From assembly GCA_020025205.1 (NCBI GenBank), contig JAHHSO010000023.1, positions 1 to 33,936 on the forward strand: DNA of 33,936 nt, given 5' to 3'. Within the stretch, counting starts at the first letter, position 1, and every line of letters starts with the position of its first letter. Below are positions 30,088 through 33,936 of this stretch, piece by piece. The notes under the pieces are model-generated. The model was not told the origin of the DNA. It did not search any database and was given only the letters and a program-made list of their open reading frames with translations. The position numbers and the translations under genes are program-made. Source of the stretch: Christensenellaceae bacterium (GTDB lineage: Bacteria > Bacillota > Clostridia > Christensenellales > Aristaeellaceae).

Positions 30088-30777
30088 TTAGAACTTCAAC
30101 GCGTTAACCTTGACGCCCGGGCCCATCGTAGAAGACAGGACGACAGAGCGCAGGTAGATACCCTTGGCCGCAGCCGGCTTCGCACGGTTGATGGCCTTCA
30201 TCAGGGTATCGAGGTTCTCGGTGAGCTGCTCAGCGGTGAAGGACTTCTTGCCGATCGGGCAATGAATGATCGCCTGCTTGTCCAGACGATACTCAACCTT
30301 ACCAGCCTTGATCTCAGCAATCGCCTTGGCGACATCCATCGTAACCGTGCCGCTCTTCGGGTTCGGCATGAGACCCTTCGGGCCGAGCACGCGGCCCAGA
30401 CGGCCGACAACGCCCATCATGTTCGGGGTTGCAACGACAACGTCGAAGTCAAACCAGTTCTCACCCTGGATCTTGGCCACGAGTTCTTCAGCGCCAACGA
30501 AATCAGCGCCGGCTTCCTCAGCTGCCTTGGCCTGCTCGCCCTTGGCGAACACGAGCACGCGAACAGTCTTGCCGGTGCCGTGGGGCAGAACGACAGCGCC
30601 GCGAACCTGCTGATCAGCCTGACGCGGATCAACGCCCAGACGAACGGAAACCTCCAGCGTCTCGTCGAACTTGCTCTTAGCGGTCTGGAGAGCCAGCTTC
30701 ACAGCCTCTTCCGGATCATACAGCTTGTTATTCTCGATGAGCTTGAGGCTCTCGACATACTTCTTGCCATGCTTCAT
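30088..30777 (-). CDS. rplA: 50S ribosomal protein L1
   Basis: A 229-residue protein of the mobile L1 stalk of the large subunit, which helps release deacylated tRNA. I start at the ATG at 30775-30777 (MKHGKKYVES), with AAGGAGG upstream; the open frame runs 15 codons further but only into the leader hairpins. The core motif is DVVVATPNMMGVVGRLGRVLGPKGLMPNPKSGTVT (about 112-146), the classic L1 signature. The C-terminus is GPGVKVNALKF. It follows rplK after 111 bases that contain two GC-rich hairpins, and a strong terminator follows it. Confidence 0.97.
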   Translation of the reverse strand: MKHGKKYVESLKLIENNKLYDPEEAVKLALQTAKSKFDETLEVSVRLGVDPRQADQQVRGAVVLPHGTGKTVRVLVFAKGEQAKAAEEAGADFVGAEELVAKIQGENWFDFDVVVATPNMMGVVGRLGRVLGPKGLMPNPKSGTVTMDVAKAIAEIKAGKVEYRLDKQAIIHCPIGKKSFTAEQLTENLDTLMKAINRAKPAAAKGIYLRSVVLSSTMGPGVKVNALKF

Positions 30778-30829
30778 TGTTTTGTTCCTCCTTGTGGTAC
30801 AAACGGCGGTAACTCCTCCCACAGTTTCC

Positions 30830-30870
30830 GGCCCGCAAAGTCCGGGCCGCTTCGCGCGGGCAAACCGCGC
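30830..30870 (-). promoter_or_regulatory. two hairpins in the rplK-rplA gap
   Basis: GGCCCG/CGGGCC (30830-30848) and GCGCGG/CCGCGC (30854-30870) form two adjacent stems in the leader of rplA. L1 is known to repress its operon by binding mRNA that resembles its rRNA site, so these may be such a site; I did not find a convincing match to the rRNA target. Confidence 0.4.
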
Positions 30871-30888
30871 TTGACATGCGCCTTACAA

Positions 30889-31317
30889 TCAGGCCTCAGC
30901 AACGGTAACGCCCATGGAGCGCGCGGTGCCCTTGACCATGCTCATAGCAGCTTCGATGCTCGCCGCATTGAGGTCGGGCATCTTCTTCTCCGCGATCTCG
31001 CGAACCTGTGCCTGGGTCAGCTCGCCAACCTTGGTCTTGTTCGGCTTGCCGCTGCCGGCATCCAAACCGAGAGCCTTCTTGATGAGCACCGGGACCGGCG
31101 GGGTCTTGGTGATGAAGGTGAAGGAGCGGTCAGAGTACACGGTGATGACGACCGGGATGATCAGGCCGATATCATTCTTGGTGCGCTCGTTGAACTCCTT
31201 GCAGAAACCGGGAATATTGACGCCGTGCTGACCGAGCGCCGGGCCGATGGGCGGAGCAGGATTGGCCTTGCCGGCCTGAACCTGCAGCTTAATCATGCCA
31301 GTTACTTTCTTAGCCAT
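30889..31317 (-). CDS. rplK: 50S ribosomal protein L11
   Basis: A 142-residue protein of the GTPase-associated centre. The N-terminal domain (MAKKVTGMIKLQVQAGKANPAPPIGPALGQHGVNI) carries the conserved proline helix targeted by thiostrepton. The C-terminal rRNA-binding domain (about 70-140) includes GSGKPNKTKVGELTQAQVREIAEKKMPDLNA and ends AARSMGVTVAEA-like. AGGAGG lies upstream. It is part of the rpmG-secE-nusG-rplK-rplA unit. Confidence 0.97.
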   Translation of the reverse strand: MAKKVTGMIKLQVQAGKANPAPPIGPALGQHGVNIPGFCKEFNERTKNDIGLIIPVVITVYSDRSFTFITKTPPVPVLIKKALGLDAGSGKPNKTKVGELTQAQVREIAEKKMPDLNAASIEAAMSMVKGTARSMGVTVAEA

Positions 31318-31370
31318 GGTATAAACCTCCTAAATCTGTGGTTATGCGGAACGCTTTGTTCCTCCCACGT

Positions 31371-31450
31371 CCGGCACAGACCTGCCGTGCCGGGCTGCTG
31401 CCCGCTTTTACGCAGGCGTTTTCAACAACCGGGGGGTTCCCGGGGGTTGT
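31371..31450 (-). promoter_or_regulatory. structured leader between nusG and rplK
   Basis: The 158-base gap holds a CCGGCAC/GTGCCGG hairpin (31371-31393) and an ACAACC/GGTTGT hairpin with a G/C-rich interior (31425-31450). They lack T runs on the coding strand, so they look like regulatory or processing structures and not terminators. Confidence 0.35.
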
Positions 31451-31475
31451 CTTTGACTCTGTTTCCGTGCGGCGC

Positions 31476-31997
31476 TTACAGGCGCTCAACCTCGGAAACG
31501 TCGTACTCGACCGTCGTCTTGCGGTTGAGAATTTCGATGGAGACCTTGACCTTGTGTTCCTCGGCGTTGATCTCCTCAACCGTGCCAATGGCATTTTCCA
31601 CGCTGCCGGTCTTGATCCTGACGGAATCGCCGGGTTCAAGATCGATCCTGATGGTGCCCTGGCAGCTGGTCATCCGCTCATACTCCTCATCCGTCAGCGG
31701 AATCGGCTCGCTTCCCGGCCCAACAAAGCCCGTCACGCCGCGCGTGTTGCGCACGACATACCAGGTTTCGGTGGTCTTGATCATCTTGACCAAAACATAA
31801 CCGGGGAACAGCTTATGCTGAATGGTGTGAGGTTTGCCATTGCGGATCTCGACGACCTCTTCAATCGGAACAGTGACTTCCTGAATCAGGTCGCCCATGC
31901 CATTGTTTTCGACCGTCTTGACCAAGTCGTTCGCGACTTTGTTTTCATACCCCGAATAGGTATGCACAACATACCACAGGGCCTTTTCGTCCGTCAT
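31476..31997 (-). CDS. nusG: transcription termination/antitermination factor NusG
   Basis: A 173-residue elongation factor that rides on RNA polymerase and couples it to ribosomes or Rho. The NGN domain occupies about 1-110 (ALWYVVHTYSGYENKVANDL, then KLFPGYVLVKM and WYVVRNTRGVTGFVG). The C-terminal KOW domain (about 120-173) includes LEPGDSVRIKTGSVENAIGTVEEIN. GAGGAGGGG precedes the ATG. It lies 23 bases after secE, the usual arrangement. Confidence 0.97.
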   Translation of the reverse strand: MTDEKALWYVVHTYSGYENKVANDLVKTVENNGMGDLIQEVTVPIEEVVEIRNGKPHTIQHKLFPGYVLVKMIKTTETWYVVRNTRGVTGFVGPGSEPIPLTDEEYERMTSCQGTIRIDLEPGDSVRIKTGSVENAIGTVEEINAEEHKVKVSIEILNRKTTVEYDVSEVERL

Positions 31998-32020
31998 GCC
32001 ACCCCTCCTCTATGTCGGTC

Positions 32021-32275
32021 TTACAGCTCAATCAGCTTTTTGACCAGGGACGAGGAACCGGTATCCAACAGACCAACGACAATCGCCAGAACAACGACGA
32101 AGGCGATGACGACGAGAGAGTAGTTGATGAGATCCTTCTTGGACGGCCACGCGACCTTTTTAAGTTCAGCCACCATGCTCTTGAACGCATGAGCAATGCG
32201 CTGCGGCAGGGCGACGATCCAATTCTTCGCGCGGGTAAAGAAGCCAGGCTTCTTAACTCCCTTTGTTTCAGACAT
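32021..32275 (-). CDS. secE: preprotein translocase subunit SecE
   Basis: An 84-residue essential subunit of the SecYEG channel that clamps SecY. I chose the ATG at 32273-32275 (MSETKGVKKPG), with AAGGA ten bases upstream; a GTG nine bases earlier would stand right against that site. It has the amphipathic helix FKSMVAELKKVAWPSKKDLINYS (about 36-58, with the conserved WP) and one membrane span VIAFVVVLAIVVGLL (about 60-75). It lies between rpmG and nusG. Confidence 0.95.
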   Translation of the reverse strand: MSETKGVKKPGFFTRAKNWIVALPQRIAHAFKSMVAELKKVAWPSKKDLINYSLVVIAFVVVLAIVVGLLDTGSSSLVKKLIEL

Positions 32276-32309
32276 CTCTTTCACATCCTTGTCCGTCTAA
32301 TCGCTTAGA

Positions 32310-32474
32310 TTAGCGCGTTTCCTTGTGAATCGTGTGCTTCTTGCAGAAACGGCAGTACTTGCTCATTTCGATACGATCCGGATTGTTGCGCTTATTCTTC
32401 ATCGTGTTGTAATTGCGTTGCTTGCACTCCGTACAGGCCAGCGTGATCTTCACGCGCGCACCAGTAGCAGCCAT
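32310..32474 (-). CDS. rpmG: 50S ribosomal protein L33 (zinc-binding form)
   Basis: A 54-residue ribosomal protein: MAATGARVKITLACTECK, then QRNYNTMKNKRNNPDRIE, and MSKYCRFCKKHTIHKETR at the end. Cysteines at 14, 17, 41 and 44 form two C-x-x-C pairs, the zinc-binding (C+) type, which bacteria often replace by a cysteine-free paralogue when zinc is short. AAGGAGGTG precedes the ATG. It is the first gene of rpmG-secE-nusG-rplK-rplA, with a near-consensus promoter 50-90 bases upstream. Confidence 0.96.
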   Translation of the reverse strand: MAATGARVKITLACTECKQRNYNTMKNKRNNPDRIEMSKYCRFCKKHTIHKETR

Positions 32475-32530
32475 ACAAGACACCTCCTTCTAAACAACAG
32501 GCATCAAGCGCCTGTCAAACATGCCTGCTT

Positions 32531-32560
32531 ATTGTACACCACAACGACTCCACTTGTCAA
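32531..32560 (-). promoter_or_regulatory. promoter of rpmG-secE-nusG
   Basis: On the minus strand TTGACA (32555-32560) and TACAAT (32531-32536) are separated by 18 bases, with a TG just before the -10. The leader is about 50 bases. Confidence 0.85.
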
Positions 32561-32719
32561 TCATTTTTTGCAATATTTTTTGAATAATGCTGAAGACCTC
32601 CGTTTTTCTCCTGTTTTCTCCCGTTTTCTCTGTTTCATATTTAAAAAGTTTGAAAATACCTCAAAAATTTGGTCATCGTATCCAGTATGATTTTTGCTCG
32701 TTCACCGGGTCTTTCCCAT

Positions 32720-32750
32720 AAAAAAACGCGCCTGCTTTCTCGCCGGCGCG
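32720..32750 (-). terminator. terminator of the YARHG/SH3-like gene
   Basis: On the minus strand a CGCGCC/GGCGCG stem (32727-32732 with 32745-32750) is followed by seven T residues, about 15 bases after the stop. Confidence 0.85.
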
Positions 32751-32763
32751 CCTGAAACGCTCA

Positions 32764-33654
32764 TCAATTTTCTTCCATCTGCAGCAGTTTCACGCGGTCT
32801 GACGGAATAAAACCGCGCACGGGTTTTCCATCTGTCTCCGTTTCCACATAGGCCCAGCTGCTGCTGTTGACATAGCTGCCCAGATAGGTCACCTTTTCTC
32901 CCTTCTGAAGGGAGCAGATTATTTGCCGTGTCATCGCCGGATCATCTGTCAGGCCGCACTTTTTCGTTATCTTTGCGTCTTCATACGCGAAATCCAATCC
33001 CGGCAGATCCACTTCGCCGGAAATCTCGCCCGCCGGCACAAAACCGACGCGCACACTGCCGTTGTTGGTCCAGTACATGATCATCAGATAACCGTTTTCC
33101 CAGCCGCAGGCATAGATGCGTCCATTCGACGAGGCCATTGCCTTTCCGTCGGCGCCCCGGTAATACTGTTTGCCCGGGCCGGAATACACAGACATCCTGA
33201 TGTTGGGTTTGAGGCTGATCTCCTCAAAATTGGAAAATATGCCTGCGATTTCCGGTTCATAATCAACCTCCGGAAGGGGCTTGCCCGATTCATTGTAGGT
33301 GCCAGCGGCGCGCATTTGAGCGCGAACATCCTTAATCAGCCGTTCGTTGGCCCATTCCACATCCGTCATCAGGTGATCGTAAATTTCTTTGTTGGTTGCG
33401 TACTTCTCATTTTCATGATACCAGTTTTGGCTCTTGAAGTAGCCCTCATATTTCCCGCCCGGCTCAAAATGATAACCATGCCTTGCAAAAATCTCATTCA
33501 TGGCATAGCCCAGCGCATCGTACTGCCACTCCCACAACTCTTCTTCCGTCAGCCTGCGGGTGTCGCTGTCAGGAATAATGTAGAAGTTCGACGCCATTGC
33601 CTGTGCACCAAAGAGCATAAGCGCACAGAGCATCGCTGCAATATACTTTTTCAT
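32764..33654 (-). CDS. exported YARHG-domain protein with SH3-like C-terminus
   Basis: A 296-residue secreted protein. The ATG at 33652-33654 has AAAGGAAG about 9 bases upstream; a GTG three codons earlier would lie on that site. The signal peptide is MKKYIAAMLCALMLFGAQAMA. A YARHG domain follows at about 23-90: LTEEELWEWQYDALGYAMNEIFARHGYHFEPGGKYEGYFKSQNWY, with the A-R-H-G motif. YARHG is an extracellular domain of unknown function common in Clostridia, often in proteins for cell-wall or peptidoglycan contact. The rest has two beta-rich, SH3b-like repeats: about 145-215 (PNIRMSVYSGPGKQYYRGADGK, GWENGYLMIMYWT) and 225-290 (SLQKGEKVTYLGSYVNSSSWAYVETETDGKPVRGFIP). It may bind the cell wall. 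It is a single-gene unit. Confidence 0.85.
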   Translation of the reverse strand: MKKYIAAMLCALMLFGAQAMASNFYIIPDSDTRRLTEEELWEWQYDALGYAMNEIFARHGYHFEPGGKYEGYFKSQNWYHENEKYATNKEIYDHLMTDVEWANERLIKDVRAQMRAAGTYNESGKPLPEVDYEPEIAGIFSNFEEISLKPNIRMSVYSGPGKQYYRGADGKAMASSNGRIYACGWENGYLMIMYWTNNGSVRVGFVPAGEISGEVDLPGLDFAYEDAKITKKCGLTDDPAMTRQIICSLQKGEKVTYLGSYVNSSSWAYVETETDGKPVRGFIPSDRVKLLQMEEN

Positions 33655-33691
33655 GTCTTCCACTTCCTTTGCAGGTCAAATAGTTAGTTTT

Positions 33692-33720
33692 ATTTTATCC
33701 CTTTTGGCACGGCAATGCAA
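33692..33720 (-). promoter_or_regulatory. promoter of the YARHG/SH3-like gene
   Basis: On the minus strand TTGCAT (33715-33720) and TAAAAT (33692-33697) are separated by 17 bases, about 38 bases before the start. Confidence 0.75.
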
Positions 33721-33761
33721 GTCCTGCCTATAAAAAAGCAGCTGAAAAGCTTCCCTTAAAC

Positions 33762-33825
33762 ATCATCAAGACCACCCGTTTAGTCGGTGGTCTTGATGAT
33801 ATTATTGGGCCTCTGTGCACCAATA
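33762..33825. repeat. two tandem hairpins, possible mobile-element end
   Basis: A perfect 15-bp stem (ATCATCAAGACCACC at 33762-33776 with 33786-33800, nine-base loop) is followed by a TATTGG/CCAATA hairpin (33803-33825). No T run follows the first, and no gene end is close on the plus strand. The form resembles the subterminal hairpins of IS200/IS605-type elements, but no transposase or TnpB frame is in the window. Confidence 0.4.
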
Positions 33826-33844
33826 GGCAGCTCGGATTCGTGTT

Positions 33845-33868
33845 GAGGCTTTTGTACAGCCCCTTTTC
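33845..33868. repeat. remnant of the palindromic repeat's right end
   Basis: The stretch GAGGCTTTTGTACAGCCCC shares its layout with the right ends of the repeats at 6263-6395 (CTTTTTGTACAGCCC) and 14578-14711 (GGGGCTTTGTGAACAGCCCC). The left part of a full copy is not seen. Confidence 0.4.
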
Positions 33869-33873
33869 AGTTT

Positions 33874-33908
33874 CAAAAAAAGGAACCCCGAAAACTCGGG
33901 ATTCCCTT
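33874..33908 (-). terminator. terminator of a gene entering from the right edge
   Basis: On the minus strand a 10-bp stem with one mismatch (33882-33891 with 33896-33905) is followed by seven T residues. A gene on the minus strand beyond the window would end here; a frame ending in TAA at 33917-33919 (last codons S-D-T-R-F) is compatible but too short to call. Confidence 0.7.
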
Positions 33909-33936
33909 TCATGGCTTTAGAACCGTGTATCACTCA

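Noticed and set aside
30004..31800. Long open frame (598 codons) on the plus strand across the ribosomal genes
   Set aside because: It runs antisense to rplA, rplK and nusG, whose proteins are unmistakable. GC-rich codon use in those genes keeps the opposite strand open. No ribosome-binding site or family match.
32285..32309. tRNA gene between rpmG and secE, as seen in some bacteria
   Set aside because: The gap is only about 34 bases, too short for a tRNA. No tRNA-like cloverleaf was seen elsewhere by eye, but tRNAscan was not run.
33762..33825. CRISPR or short repeat array at the right edge
   Set aside because: The hairpins are single, not regularly spaced direct repeats with spacers.
33917..33936. 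C-terminal codons of a gene entering from the right (S-D-T-R-F, stop)
   Set aside because: Six codons are too little evidence. Only the terminator next to it suggests such a gene.

Overview
The window looks like a chromosomal segment of a low-to-mid GC Gram-positive bacterium of the class Clostridia. The grounds are the LPXTG sortase substrate, strong GGAGG ribosome-binding sites, some TTG starts, the zinc-type L33 next to secE-nusG, an L10 leader RNA of Bacillota type, and the PucR, DUF1653 and HlyIII families. No genus can be named from the sequence alone. Most of the window is ordinary chromosome. No phage, plasmid, CRISPR array, tRNA or rRNA gene was found.

Layout from left to right. (1) 1-3500: a possible gene tail, an MTA/SAH-type nucleosidase, an unknown small protein with a TTG start, a D-amino-acid aminotransferase (minus strand) and a family 2 glycosyltransferase whose last codons seem to have been lost to a one-base frameshift. 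(2) 3600-6207: a large LPXTG surface protein with leucine-rich repeats, a SHIRT-like and a DUF5011-like domain. (3) 6263-6395 and 14578-14711: two copies of an imperfect palindromic repeat of about 130 bp whose stems differ by compensating changes. (4) 6485-12191 (minus): a complete oligopeptide ABC transporter, oppABCDF. Its promoter carries a 10-bp inverted repeat that also creates a -10 box on the other strand, pointing at a degenerate sigma-factor-like protein with a C-terminal membrane anchor. (5) 13135-15280 (minus): the GTPase YchF and an FMN-binding lipoprotein. (6) 15586-18706 (plus): a sugar ABC importer (binding protein and two permeases) with no ATPase gene. (7) 18886-23430: an AlaX-type tRNA editing protein, a cytidylate-kinase-like protein overlapping a patatin-like phospholipase, a HAD hydrolase and a PAP2 phosphatase. 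(8) 23820-27347 (minus): PucR regulator, DUF1653 protein, nucleoid-associated (NdpA/YejK-like) protein and an M42 aminopeptidase. (9) 27889-28557: HlyIII. (10) 28806-32474 (minus): rpmG-secE-nusG-rplK-rplA, then rplJ-rplL from a separate promoter behind an L10 leader with a terminator-like hairpin. A terminator follows rplL, so rpoB is not next to it. (11) 32764-33654: an exported YARHG/SH3-like protein. The right edge holds hairpins that look like mobile-element or repeat remnants, and a terminator for a gene outside the window.

Taken together, the genes cover peptide and sugar uptake, surface display, translation quality control and core translation/transcription. Nothing is clearly a new system. 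The best leads are the covarying palindromic repeats, the membrane-anchored sigma-like protein with the shared promoter/operator facing oppA, and the glycosyltransferase frameshift.
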